A DNA stretch of 13,803 nt from Lachnospiraceae bacterium (GCA_030825115.1 JAPJQL010000059.1:1-13803), one strand, 5' to 3'. Shown: positions 1-7,066, numbered from the stretch's first letter. The notes: generated from the sequence alone by a model not told the origin. Made by a program: numbers and translations.

Positions 1-27
1 GGGGTAATGTAGGGGGGGACGTCAAAC

Positions 28-55
28 GGAGCCGCCACATGAAAGTAACGGCTCC
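28..55. terminator. weak hairpin downstream of ychF, possible terminator
   Basis: GGAGCCG (28-34) and CGGCTCC (49-55) form a perfect 7-bp inverted repeat around a 14-nt loop, 36 bp past the ychF stop. Read on the plus strand, a TGGATTTTA stretch follows. Read on the minus strand only GTTT follows. A second small palindrome, ACAAAA-G-TTTTGT, lies at 64-76. This may be a terminator for ychF or for a convergent gene ending left of the window. The U-tract is poor on both strands, so the call is tentative. Confidence 0.3.
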
Positions 56-90
56 TGGATTTTACAAAAGTTTTGTGACAAAAAATGGTA

Positions 91-1188
91 TCAGACATTA
101 AACCGAAACAAAATCACATCCCCATCCTTCACCACATACTCTTTCCCTTCAATCCCCACAAGCCCCTTCTCCTTAGCCTTGGCATACGTCTGGCAATCCA
201 GCAGGTCCTGATAATTCACCACCTCAGCCCGGATAAACCCGCGCTCAAAGTCGCTGTGGATCTTCCCGGCCGCCTGCGGCGCCTTCGTGCCGACCTTGAT
301 CGTCCAGGCCCTTGTCTCATCCTCGCCGGAAGTCAGATAACTGATCAGCCCCAGCAGCCGGTAGCTGGCGGCGATCAGTTTGTCCAATCCGGACTCCGCA
401 AGTCCCATCGCGTCCAGGAATTCCTTCTTTTCATCGTCGTCCAGTTCCGCGATTTCCTGCTCAATCTGGGCGCAGATGACAAATACCTCGGAGTTGTTTT
501 CAGCGGCAAAAGCCTGGACCTTAGCCACATATTCGTTGGAAGCGCCGTCGTCGGCCAGATCATCCTCAGCCACATTAGCCGCAAAGATCACCGGCTTGCA
601 GGTCAGAAGATTCAGGGAGTTTACAAATGCCATGACATCATCGTCGTCGTTCTCATAGGCACAGGCAAGGCTGCCCTCCTCCAGGATCGCTTTTAATTCC
701 TTTAAGATCGCCAGTTCCTTTGCCAGCGACTTATCATTGTTCGCCGACTTTGCGGTCTTTGCAATCCTTCTCTCCAGAATCTCAATATCAGAAAAGATCA
801 GTTCCAGATTGATCGTCTCAATATCCCGCAGCGGGTCTACACTTCCTTCCACATGAATGACATTGGGATCTTCGAAGCAGCGAACGACGTGTACGATCGC
901 GTCTACCTCGCGGATATTTGCCAAAAACTGGTTTCCCAGCCCCTCGCCCTTGGATGCGCCCTTTACCAGTCCGGCGATGTCTACGAACTCGATCACGGCA
1001 GGGGTCACTTTTTTAGAGTGGTACAAATCCCCCAGCAGTTTCAGCCTGTGATCCGGCACCGGCACGACGCCTACATTCGGGTCGATGGTACAGAACGGGT
1101 AGTTAGCGGATTCCGCGCCTGCTTTGGTCAGGGAGTTGAAGAGGGTGCTTTTGCCTACGTTTGGCAGGCCTACGATACCTAATTTCAT
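91..1188 (-). CDS. ychF: YchF/OLA1-type redox-regulated ATPase (Obg-family P-loop protein)
   Basis: A 365-residue protein, the usual YchF length. Walker A is GLPNVGKS at residues 7-14. Switch II is DIAGLVKGASKGEG at 70-83, with a hydrophobic residue in place of the catalytic Gln. The base-specificity motif is NVAE (205-208) rather than NKxD, the change that gives YchF its preference for ATP over GTP. A coiled-coil insertion spans roughly residues 130-170, and a TGS domain forms the C terminus (about 280-365, ending in GDVILFRFNV). The family is cytosolic, binds ribosomes and is linked to translation and stress responses. These roles are known from the family and not shown here. The ATG at 1188 is preceded by AGGAAGG (1204-1198) with 9-nt spacing. 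The gene is divergent from lgt and is the only minus-strand gene in the window. Confidence 0.97.
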   Translation of the reverse strand: MKLGIVGLPNVGKSTLFNSLTKAGAESANYPFCTIDPNVGVVPVPDHRLKLLGDLYHSKKVTPAVIEFVDIAGLVKGASKGEGLGNQFLANIREVDAIVHVVRCFEDPNVIHVEGSVDPLRDIETINLELIFSDIEILERRIAKTAKSANNDKSLAKELAILKELKAILEEGSLACAYENDDDDVMAFVNSLNLLTCKPVIFAANVAEDDLADDGASNEYVAKVQAFAAENNSEVFVICAQIEQEIAELDDDEKKEFLDAMGLAESGLDKLIAASYRLLGLISYLTSGEDETRAWTIKVGTKAPQAAGKIHSDFERGFIRAEVVNYQDLLDCQTYAKAKEKGLVGIEGKEYVVKDGDVILFRFNV

Positions 1189-1271
1189 ACGATGATACCT
1201 TCCTATCTTAATATGTTTTCAAAATCTTTCTAAAATGTTCTCAAAGTTTTACTTGATTTTCATGCGGATTA

Positions 1272-1300
1272 ATTGTAGCATAGAATTTGCACAATTAAAA
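1272..1300 (-). promoter_or_regulatory. candidate extended -10 promoter for ychF
   Basis: On the minus strand TACAAT (1277-1272) is preceded by TGC, giving the extended -10 form TGCTACAAT. At 17-bp spacing the -35 hexamer is the weak TTTTAA (1300-1295), which suits an extended -10 promoter. The leader to the ychF start would be about 75-80 nt. The call is from pattern only. Confidence 0.4.
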
Positions 1301-1368
1301 GACCTAAACCCGGTAAGAAGGGAAAAGGAAGAAAAAAACCCGAAATATAGTTGGAAAAAGTCTGTGCA

Positions 1369-1375
1369 TGTCGAA
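1369..1375 (+). promoter_or_regulatory. possible Spo0A box upstream of lgt-spo0E-like unit
   Basis: TGTCGAA matches the Spo0A-box core TGNCGAA and lies about 30 bp upstream of the lgt -35 hexamer. It sits in the second of two CGAAATATAG direct repeats (1341-1350 and 1372-1381, 31 bp apart). The first copy, preceded by CC, does not match the box. A heptamer with one free position occurs several times by chance in a window this size. Only the position in front of a unit encoding a Spo0E-type phosphatase makes it interesting. Confidence 0.25.
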
Positions 1376-1404
1376 ATATAGCGAAATAAGTCGTCCGATT
1401 ATGT

Positions 1405-1433
1405 TTGATTTTTGGGTATTTTGAAGGTAAAAT
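1405..1433 (+). promoter_or_regulatory. sigma-A-type promoter for lgt
   Basis: TTGATT (1405-1410), a 17-bp spacer and TAAAAT (1428-1433) make a good vegetative promoter. Transcription would start near 1440, about 22 nt ahead of the lgt ATG. The site also rules out translation starting at the in-frame TTG at 1405, because that codon is the -35 hexamer itself. Confidence 0.65.
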
Positions 1434-1461
1434 AAATTTAGCATCGAAAGGAGAATGCAAG

Positions 1462-2337
1462 ATGGAAGGAGTTGATATTAGTTTCGTACATCTGGGAATC
1501 GCGATACAGAATTTACGGAACAGTATCTCTATATTCGGATTTCAGGTTGCCTACTACGGGATTATCATAGGGCTTGGCATGTTAGCTGGAATCTGGGTGG
1601 CACAGTCAGATGCAAAAAGAAGGGGACAGGATCCGGAGATTTATCTGGACTTTGCATTGTATGGAATTATTTTCTCCATTATGGGAGCCAGGATTTATTA
1701 CGTAATATTTGAATGGGACTACTACAAAGATAATCTCCTGCAGATATTCAACCTGCGTGCAGGGGGTCTTGCTATTTATGGAGGCGTGATCGCGGCAGTC
1801 ATCACTTTGACGGTCTATACCAAGGCGAAAAAGCTGTCATTTTTCTCTATGGCGGACAGCGGCGTGCTGGGATTGGTTACCGGTCAGATTATCGGAAGAT
1901 GGGGAAATTTCTTCAACAGCGAAGCGTTTGGCGGGTACACGGACAACCTGCTTGCGATGCGGATCAAGCTGTCCCTGGTGAACGAAAATATGCTCAATGA
2001 CGATGTGCTGAACCACCTGATTGTGGAGAATGGGATTAGTTACATCCAGGTGCATCCAACTTTCCTGTATGAGTCGCTCTGGAATGCAGGCCTCCTGTGT
2101 TTCATGCTCTGGTACCGCAAACGTAAAAAGTTTGACGGGGAGATGCTGTGGATTTATCTTCTTGGATATGGAGCTGGCAGATTCTGGATTGAAGGGCTGC
2201 GTACCGATCAGCTGCTGTTCTTTAACACCGGAATTGCGGTATCTCAGGCGTTATCCATGGTATTGATTTTGATTGCGGCAGCCGTGTTGGCATACCGGCA
2301 TGCGCTGTTGGCGCGAGGAACTAAAGGAGAAGCGTAG
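1462..2337 (+). CDS. lgt: prolipoprotein diacylglyceryl transferase Lgt
   Basis: Lgt transfers diacylglycerol from phosphatidylglycerol to the lipobox cysteine of prelipoproteins at the cytoplasmic membrane, the first step of lipoprotein maturation. The 291-residue protein is polytopic with about seven hydrophobic segments. Family signatures are GGLAIYGG (101-108), the Lgt signature GRWGNFFNSEAFG (145-157), HPTFLYES (198-205) and GRFWIEGLRTDQL (239-251), which carries the conserved Arg of the last catalytic loop. The start is the ATG at 1462, preceded by AAGGAG (1448-1453) with 8-nt spacing. The longer in-frame extension to 1405 overlaps the promoter. The stop codon abuts the ATG of the next gene, so the two are probably translationally coupled. 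Confidence 0.97.
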   Translation: MEGVDISFVHLGIAIQNLRNSISIFGFQVAYYGIIIGLGMLAGIWVAQSDAKRRGQDPEIYLDFALYGIIFSIMGARIYYVIFEWDYYKDNLLQIFNLRAGGLAIYGGVIAAVITLTVYTKAKKLSFFSMADSGVLGLVTGQIIGRWGNFFNSEAFGGYTDNLLAMRIKLSLVNENMLNDDVLNHLIVENGISYIQVHPTFLYESLWNAGLLCFMLWYRKRKKFDGEMLWIYLLGYGAGRFWIEGLRTDQLLFFNTGIAVSQALSMVLILIAAAVLAYRHALLARGTKGEA

Positions 2338-2493
2338 ATGAAAGTTTCGAAAGAAGAATTAGTGCAAAAGATTGAGCTGACAAGGGCAAAACTAAATAAA
2401 AGCATTGATTTAAAAGAAAAGTACGAAGAGATTTATCGGCACAGCGTAGAGTTGGATCGGTTGATTGAACTATATATAGTAGCAGGATTTTGA
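2338..2493 (+). CDS. Spo0E-family aspartyl-phosphate phosphatase (51 aa)
   Basis: A 51-residue ORF beginning MKVSKEELVQKIELTRAKL and containing HSVELDRLIELY. This fits the Spo0E-like family: a short two-helix hairpin with an SxELDxLI signature, here Ser36, Asp40 and LI at 42-43. Spo0E proteins dephosphorylate Spo0A~P and restrain entry into sporulation. That function is from the family. The ATG follows the lgt TAG with no gap, and AAAGGAGAAG inside the lgt end serves as ribosome binding site. A strong intrinsic terminator lies 17 bp downstream, so the gene ends the lgt transcript. It is easily missed because of its size. The protein is predicted soluble and helical. What it acts on in this organism is unknown. 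Confidence 0.85.
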   Translation: MKVSKEELVQKIELTRAKLNKSIDLKEKYEEIYRHSVELDRLIELYIVAGF

Positions 2494-2510
2494 CCTTTGT
2501 ACATATCTAG

Positions 2511-2549
2511 AGGCGGTTGCAGAAAGCTTGCAGCCGCCTTATTTTTTTG
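2511..2549 (+). terminator. intrinsic terminator after the lgt-spo0E-like unit
   Basis: AGGCGGTTGC (2511-2520) pairs with GCAGCCGCCT (2530-2539) through ten pairs including one G-U, around a 9-nt loop, followed directly by TATTTTTTTG. This is a textbook rho-independent terminator. It separates the lgt unit from the dcw cluster, whose promoter begins about 30 bp later. Confidence 0.9.
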
Positions 2550-2580
2550 CCGCTTTTTCTTTAAAATTCTTTAAAATTTC

Positions 2581-2609
2581 TTGCTATTTTGCTGGCGATG
2601 TACTAGAAT
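2581..2609 (+). promoter_or_regulatory. sigma-A-type promoter of the dcw cluster
   Basis: TTGCTA (2581-2586), 17 bp, TAGAAT (2604-2609). The predicted start near 2616 places the GTGG boxes just downstream of the start point, where bound MraZ could block early transcription. It is the only good promoter between the lgt-unit terminator and mraZ. Confidence 0.65.
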
Positions 2610-2620
2610 AGAACTACCAA

Positions 2621-2675
2621 GTGGTGGAAAGTGGTACAAAGTGGTAAGAAATGGTAACAAGGTGGCGTAAGATGG
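2621..2675 (+). promoter_or_regulatory. MraZ operator: array of about six GTGG boxes
   Basis: TGG-containing half-sites recur at one helical turn: GTGG at 2621, 2631 and 2641, ATGG at 2651, GTGG at 2662 and ATGG at 2672. The central units read aaaGTGGtac, aaaGTGGtaa and gaaATGGtaa. MraZ proteins bind tandem TGG-type repeats with 10-bp spacing upstream of mraZ, and the spacing and AAAGTG core here fit that pattern. The array lies between the promoter and the mraZ ribosome binding site, so MraZ probably regulates its own operon. Six half-sites is more than the three or so commonly described. Confidence 0.8.
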
Positions 2676-2690
2676 CAGCAGGTGATTATG

Positions 2691-3116
2691 ATGTTCATGG
2701 GTGAATATAATCATACGGTAGATGCGAAGGGCAGGTTGATCGTTCCTTCCAGGTTCAGGGAACAGCTGGGCGAAGAGTTCGTGGTTACGAAGGGACTCGA
2801 CGGCTGTTTATTTGTCTATGAGAATACCGAATGGAAAGCCCTGGAAGAAAAGCTGCATGCCTTACCACTCACGAACGCCAACGCCAGAAAGTTTTCGCGC
2901 TTTTTCCTTGCAGGAGCCACCACCTGTGAAGTGGACAAGCAGGGACGGATCCTGCTTCCCGCAGTACTCAGGGAATTTGCGAAGATTGACAAGGATGCGG
3001 TACTGGTAGGCGTAGGCAGCCGGATCGAGATCTGGAGCCGGGATAATTGGAACCAGTCCAATACGTATGACGATATGGAAGAGATTGCAGAGAATATGGA
3101 AGGTCTTGGAATATGA
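2691..3116 (+). CDS. mraZ: transcriptional regulator MraZ
   Basis: A 141-residue protein starting MFMGEYNHTVDAKGRL, with two SpoVT-AbrB half-domains. Each carries the DxxxR motif, DAKGR at 11-15 and DKQGR at 82-86. MraZ forms ring-shaped oligomers that bind GTGG/TGGG repeats and control the dcw operon. The ATG at 2691 is preferred over the in-frame GTG at 2682 and ATG at 2688: the ribosome binding site AGGTG (2680-2684) gives 6-nt spacing to 2691, and the family N terminus is MFMGEY. The stop overlaps the rsmH start in ATGA, which indicates translational coupling. Confidence 0.96.
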   Translation: MFMGEYNHTVDAKGRLIVPSRFREQLGEEFVVTKGLDGCLFVYENTEWKALEEKLHALPLTNANARKFSRFFLAGATTCEVDKQGRILLPAVLREFAKIDKDAVLVGVGSRIEIWSRDNWNQSNTYDDMEEIAENMEGLGI

Positions 3117-4048
3117 CATTTGAACACAAATCTGTACTGCTCTATGAGACAGTTGACAGCCTGAACATCAAACCGGACGGCATCTATGTAGATGGTACGC
3201 TGGGGGGAGGCGGACATGCCTGGGAAGTATGCAGACGTCTGGGTGAGCAGGGGCGTTTTATCGGGATAGACCAGGACGCGGATGCGATCCGGGCGGCCTC
3301 TGAGCGCCTGAAAGAATACGGGGACAGGGTCACCATCGTCCGGAGCAACTACGAACATATCGCGCAAGTGCTGAAGAATCTGGGGATTGAGCAGGTCGAC
3401 GGGATCTATCTGGACCTTGGCGTTTCATCTTATCAGCTGGATACGGCGGAGAGGGGATTTACCTACCGGGAGGATGCGCCGCTTGATATGCGGATGGACC
3501 AGAGGAATACCCAGACTGCGGCGGACATTGTGAATACGTACAGTGAAGCCGAGCTTTACCGGATGATCCGGGATTATGGAGAAGATAAATTCGCTAAAAA
3601 TATAGCAAAACACATTGTGAGGGTTCGGCAGGAGAAACCGATTGAGACGACGGGAGAGCTGACAGAAGCAATTAAGGCGGCGATACCGATGAAAATACGG
3701 GCCGTTGGCGGACATCCTGCGAAAAAGACCTTTCAGGCGATCCGGATTGAACTGAACCGGGAGCTTTCTGTCCTGGAACAGTCGATCGATACGATGATCG
3801 ATTTGTTAAAGCCGGGCGGACGGCTGAGCATCATTACATTCCACTCTCTGGAGGACAGGATTGTGAAGGTGCGGTTTCGGGACAATGAGAATCCATGTAT
3901 CTGCCCGCCGGGATTTCCGGTGTGCATGTGCAAAAAGGTCAGCAAGGGAATGGTGGTTACACGCAAGCCGATCGTGCCATCCGATGAGGAGATAGAGGAA
4001 AACAAGCGCGCGAAGAGCTCAAAGCTCCGGGTGTTTGAACGGAGATAG
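3113..4048 (+). CDS. rsmH: 16S rRNA (cytosine-1402-N4)-methyltransferase RsmH
   Basis: RsmH (MraW) is an SAM-dependent enzyme that methylates N4 of C1402 in the 16S rRNA decoding centre. The protein has 311 residues, the typical length. Motifs are the SAM loop VDGTLGGGGHA (26-36), GIDQDADAI (51-59), YLDLGVSSYQLD (99-110) and the RsmH-specific PLDMRMD (123-129). The C-terminal part has FHSLEDRIVK and a Cys cluster, CICPPGFPVCMC, whose spacing suggests metal binding, although I cannot show this. It ends with the conserved SSKLRVFER type tail. The ATG overlaps the mraZ stop by 4 nt, and GGAAGG (3098-3103) lies 9 nt upstream. Confidence 0.97.
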   Translation: MTFEHKSVLLYETVDSLNIKPDGIYVDGTLGGGGHAWEVCRRLGEQGRFIGIDQDADAIRAASERLKEYGDRVTIVRSNYEHIAQVLKNLGIEQVDGIYLDLGVSSYQLDTAERGFTYREDAPLDMRMDQRNTQTAADIVNTYSEAELYRMIRDYGEDKFAKNIAKHIVRVRQEKPIETTGELTEAIKAAIPMKIRAVGGHPAKKTFQAIRIELNRELSVLEQSIDTMIDLLKPGGRLSIITFHSLEDRIVKVRFRDNENPCICPPGFPVCMCKKVSKGMVVTRKPIVPSDEEIEENKRAKSSKLRVFERR

Positions 4049-4107
4049 ACAGGAGACGGTCTGGGGAATCGCGCTCCGCAGGAAAAAAGGGAAAGGGAGG
4101 AATGGGT

Positions 4108-4596
4108 ATGGCTGCAAGAAACAGGCGACCGGTACATGCGGCACAGGCTGCTTATGTACACGGGAATACAGTACGAAAGACCGAACCGGCTTATGCACCG
4201 CAGAAACCACAGCGGGACAGACAGGGCCGTCCGGCGATCAACCATACAGTCAGAAGGAACCAGGAAAAAGCACTTCATATGGATTTGCCATATGTGATCG
4301 TGCTGACGCTTGCGGCGCTCTGTGCCCTGTATCTCTGCGTCAGCTATCTGCAGGTGCAGTCCTCCATTAACGCCAGGATCCATCACATCGAGGAACTGGA
4401 GCGGGAACTGGAACAATTGAAGTCTGAAAATGATGCGTTGGCAACAAGAATCAATACTTATATTGATTTAGACCATGTCTACAAGGTGGCAACAGAGGAA
4501 CTTGGGATGGTATATGCGAACAGGAATCAGGTCCTTCTGTACGACAAGACAGAAAGCGAGTATGTAAGACAGTATGAGGACATCCCAAAACACTAA
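4108..4596 (+). CDS. ftsL: FtsL-like septum formation protein
   Basis: A 162-residue bitopic membrane protein. It has a basic, Gln/Pro-rich cytoplasmic N terminus (1-58), one transmembrane segment (about 60-81, LPYVIVLTLAALCALYLCVSYL) and an extracellular coiled coil (about 85-118, with ELERELEQLKSENDAL). FtsL pairs with DivIC/FtsB through this coiled coil and helps activate FtsW and the division PBP. FtsL is poorly conserved, so the call rests on topology plus position between rsmH and the PBP gene. The ATG at 4108 is preferred over the one at 4102: GGGAGG (4095-4100) is 7 nt from the former and only 1 nt from the latter. The gene's 3' end overlaps the next gene by 23 nt. Confidence 0.85.
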   Translation: MAARNRRPVHAAQAAYVHGNTVRKTEPAYAPQKPQRDRQGRPAINHTVRRNQEKALHMDLPYVIVLTLAALCALYLCVSYLQVQSSINARIHHIEELERELEQLKSENDALATRINTYIDLDHVYKVATEELGMVYANRNQVLLYDKTESEYVRQYEDIPKH

Positions 4597-7066
4597 TCAC
4601 AATACAAGAAAGAATACAAAACAAAACACAAAACAAAACCCTAAAAAAGTGTTTACCAGATACATGCAGGAAAAGCTGGCGATTACGGTCATCGTAATTA
4701 CGCTGGCTTTGTTTGCATTGATTTATGTGCTGTACAGCATTATCCAGAACAATAAGGACAGGTACAATCAGATCGTGCTGTCCCAGCAGGATTATGACAG
4801 CCGGGTGATCCCCTACCGGCGCGGGGATATCGTGGACCGCAACGGGACTTATCTGGCGACGACGGAGAAGGTATACAACCTGATCATCGACCCCAAGCAG
4901 ATCATGTCAAAACCGGAGGATTATCTGGAGGCATCGGTCGCCGCTCTGACGGTCAATTTTGGCTACGATGCCCAGACCATGAGAAATTTGATCACGGAAA
5001 ATCCCGACAAGCAGTACATCCGCTATGAAAGGCAGCTCTCCTACGACCAGAAAGAGGCATTTGAAGCTTATCGGAAAGAGGTCCATAAGAGGAACAGCGA
5101 GGCGGATTCCAAGGCGAGGATTCGCGGCATCTGGTTTGAGGAGGAGTACAAACGGGTATATCCCTACAACAGCCTGGCGTGCAATGTCATCGGCTTTGCG
5201 ACCAGTGACGGAGCGGGCGGAAACGGCGGCATCGAACAGTCCTACAATGAGTCGCTGATCGGCACCAACGGCCGGGAATATGGCTATCTGAACGACGATT
5301 CCAACCTGGAAAAAGTCATCAAATCTGCTTCCAACGGCAATACGGTGGTGTCTACGATCGATGTGAATATCCAGAACATCGTGGAGAAGCACATCCGGGA
5401 ATGGCAAAACGGGATGGGGTCTGACAGGATTGGCGTAGTGGTGATGGACCCGAACAACGGGGATGTCCTGGCGATGGCAAGCGACAGCATGTTTGACCTG
5501 AACAATCCAAGGGATTTAAAGGGCAGATATACCGATGAGCAGATTCGGGCGCTGGGTGAAAAAGAGGCGATGGAAACTTACAACCGCCAGCATAAGGAGG
5601 GGACTCCGATCACCATCAGCCAGGTATCTTCCCACTATACGGCGGACGAGATCATGTCTTTTGGCCAGCAGGTGGCATGGAACCAGGTATGGCGGAATTA
5701 CTGTATCAGCGACACCTATGAACCGGGCTCGCCGTCCAAGATATTTACCGTGGCGACAGGGATGGAGGAAGGGCTTTTGAGCGGCAACGAATCCTTCTTC
5801 TGCGACGGATATCAGGAGGTGGGCGGCTGGAGGATCCGGTGCGTGAAGCGATCAGGACATGGGCATCTGACGGTGGCGGAATCCCTGATGCAGTCCTGCA
5901 ACGATGCGATGATGCAGATGGCGGCGATCGAGGGCGGAGCCAGGTTTGCCAAATACCAGAAAATATTCGGCTTCGGTCAGAAGACCGGAATCGATCTTCC
6001 GGGCGAGGCAGATACCAGCTCACTGATCTACGATGAGACGAATATCAAGCCGTCTGACCTGGCGACGAACTCTTTTGGACAGAACTATAACTGTACGATG
6101 ATCCAGATGGCGGCGGCATACAGCTCTGTCATCAACGGCGGCTCCTACTATGAACCGCGGGTGGTGAAACAGATTTTAAATGAGCAGGGTTCTGTGGTAA
6201 AGAAGTTAGAGCCCAGGCTGGTGCGGGAGACCGTGTCGGAGAACACCAGCAGCTTCATCCGGGACGCCCTTTACAGAACCGTGGAGGAAGGGACGGGGGG
6301 TGCTGCGGCCGTTCCGGGATATGCGATTGCAGGAAAGACGGGAACAGCCGAGAAGCAGCCGAGAAGCCTGAAAAATTATCTGGTTTCCTTCTGCGGGTTT
6401 GCCCCGGCAAACGATCCGCAGGTGCTGGTATACGTGACGATCGATACACCCCACACGGATGATCAGCCCCACAGTTCCTATGCCAGCGAAGTATTCCGAA
6501 AGATCATGGAAGAGATCCTTCCATATATGAACGTATTCCCAAATGTGGATTTTGACGATCCGCAGGATGATGTATCATCACAGCTTCCGGAGAATGAGGG
6601 AATCACAGACAACAATGCCCAGGGACCGGATGCAACAGAGGAGCCGAAGGTCTATGAGACAGAAGAGTATGTAGACCCGGATGCCGAGGACAGCGGGCTG
6701 CCGGACAGTGTTCCGGGCCATGCTTCGGACGGCGGGATGAATCCGGGCTATCCGTCAGGGATGACGGAGCCTGCGGAGGAGACGGCAGGCACTACTGCCC
6801 AAAAGACGACGGAGGCGGCGACAACCGCCAAAAAGACGACAGAGGCAGCGACGACTGCAAAAAAGACGACAAAAGCCCCGACGACCGCGAAGAAGACGAC
6901 AGAGGCTCCGACGACTGCAAAGCGGACCACGGAGGCCCCGACCGAAGCGCCGGAAACGACGCGGCAGACCCAGGCAGCGACAGACCCTGCGCCGGACCGC
7001 AATGAGACGCAGGAGGGGAACGTTCCGGGTGAGATTCCGATCGTTGTGCCGAATCCGGGGGCGTAG
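4574..7066 (+). CDS. class B penicillin-binding protein, FtsI/PbpB-like, with repeat-rich tail
   Basis: Division peptidoglycan DD-transpeptidase that cross-links septal wall. It has 830 residues, long for the family (B. subtilis PbpB is about 716). In order: a cytoplasmic tail with a tandem NTxx repeat (6-25), a transmembrane anchor (about 35-57), an N-terminal pedestal domain starting RRGDIVDRNG (82-91), and the transpeptidase domain. The latter has the nucleophile motif SPSK (Ser386), SCN (441-443) and KTG (588-590). Residues about 655-830 are an acidic, Thr/Ala/Pro-rich tail without a PASTA signature, including five decapeptide repeats (742-791). About 36 extra residues lie between LAMAS and SPSK compared with the next PBP. 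ATG 4574 is the first start after an in-frame stop at 4565 but has only a weak ribosome binding site, so coupling to ftsL is likely. ATG 4664 would drop the N-terminal repeat. Confidence 0.93.
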   Translation: MRTSQNTNHNTRKNTKQNTKQNPKKVFTRYMQEKLAITVIVITLALFALIYVLYSIIQNNKDRYNQIVLSQQDYDSRVIPYRRGDIVDRNGTYLATTEKVYNLIIDPKQIMSKPEDYLEASVAALTVNFGYDAQTMRNLITENPDKQYIRYERQLSYDQKEAFEAYRKEVHKRNSEADSKARIRGIWFEEEYKRVYPYNSLACNVIGFATSDGAGGNGGIEQSYNESLIGTNGREYGYLNDDSNLEKVIKSASNGNTVVSTIDVNIQNIVEKHIREWQNGMGSDRIGVVVMDPNNGDVLAMASDSMFDLNNPRDLKGRYTDEQIRALGEKEAMETYNRQHKEGTPITISQVSSHYTADEIMSFGQQVAWNQVWRNYCISDTYEPGSPSKIFTVATGMEEGLLSGNESFFCDGYQEVGGWRIRCVKRSGHGHLTVAESLMQSCNDAMMQMAAIEGGARFAKYQKIFGFGQKTGIDLPGEADTSSLIYDETNIKPSDLATNSFGQNYNCTMIQMAAAYSSVINGGSYYEPRVVKQILNEQGSVVKKLEPRLVRETVSENTSSFIRDALYRTVEEGTGGAAAVPGYAIAGKTGTAEKQPRSLKNYLVSFCGFAPANDPQVLVYVTIDTPHTDDQPHSSYASEVFRKIMEEILPYMNVFPNVDFDDPQDDVSSQLPENEGITDNNAQGPDATEEPKVYETEEYVDPDAEDSGLPDSVPGHASDGGMNPGYPSGMTEPAEETAGTTAQKTTEAATTAKKTTEAATTAKKTTKAPTTAKKTTEAPTTAKRTTEAPTEAPETTRQTQAATDPAPDRNETQEGNVPGEIPIVVPNPGA
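4589..4648 (+). repeat. 12-bp tandem repeat encoding NTxx units at the PBP N terminus
   Basis: Five 12-bp units encode NTNH, NTRK, NTKQ, NTKQ and NPKK (residues 6-25 if translation starts at 4574). The sequence ACAAAACAAAAC occurs twice back to back (4616-4627 and 4628-4639). The tract is strongly A/C-rich on the plus strand, unlike its surroundings, and begins within the ftsL stop-codon overlap. Because the unit is 12 bp, changes in copy number would keep the frame. Confidence 0.8.
6797..6946 (+). repeat. five 30-bp tandem repeats encoding AKKTTEA(A/P)TT
   Basis: Units begin at 6797, 6827, 6857, 6887 and 6917. The translated units are AQKTTEAATT, AKKTTEAATT, AKKTTKAPTT, AKKTTEAPTT and AKRTTEAPTE. 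They lie in the extracellular C-terminal tail of the first PBP. The composition resembles Thr/Pro-rich linkers of wall-associated proteins, so a disordered spacer running through the cell wall is likely. Synonymous differences between units show the array is not a very recent expansion. Confidence 0.92.

Noticed and set aside
85..696. 203-codon plus-strand ORF opposite ychF
   Set aside because: It lies wholly antisense to a perfect YchF match, has no family motifs or ribosome binding site, and is a shadow frame of a conserved gene.
1405..1461. 19-residue N-terminal extension of Lgt
   Set aside because: The proposed TTG start is part of the promoter -35 element, and ATG 1462 has a good ribosome binding site.
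2621..2675. GTGG repeats as a CRISPR fragment or replication iterons
   Set aside because: The units are 10 bp with no spacers, and their position before mraZ is explained by MraZ binding.
3733..4416. 227-codon minus-strand ORF opposite rsmH and ftsL
   Set aside because: It spans two clearly coding plus-strand genes and its peptide shows no recognisable domain. It is an open shadow frame.
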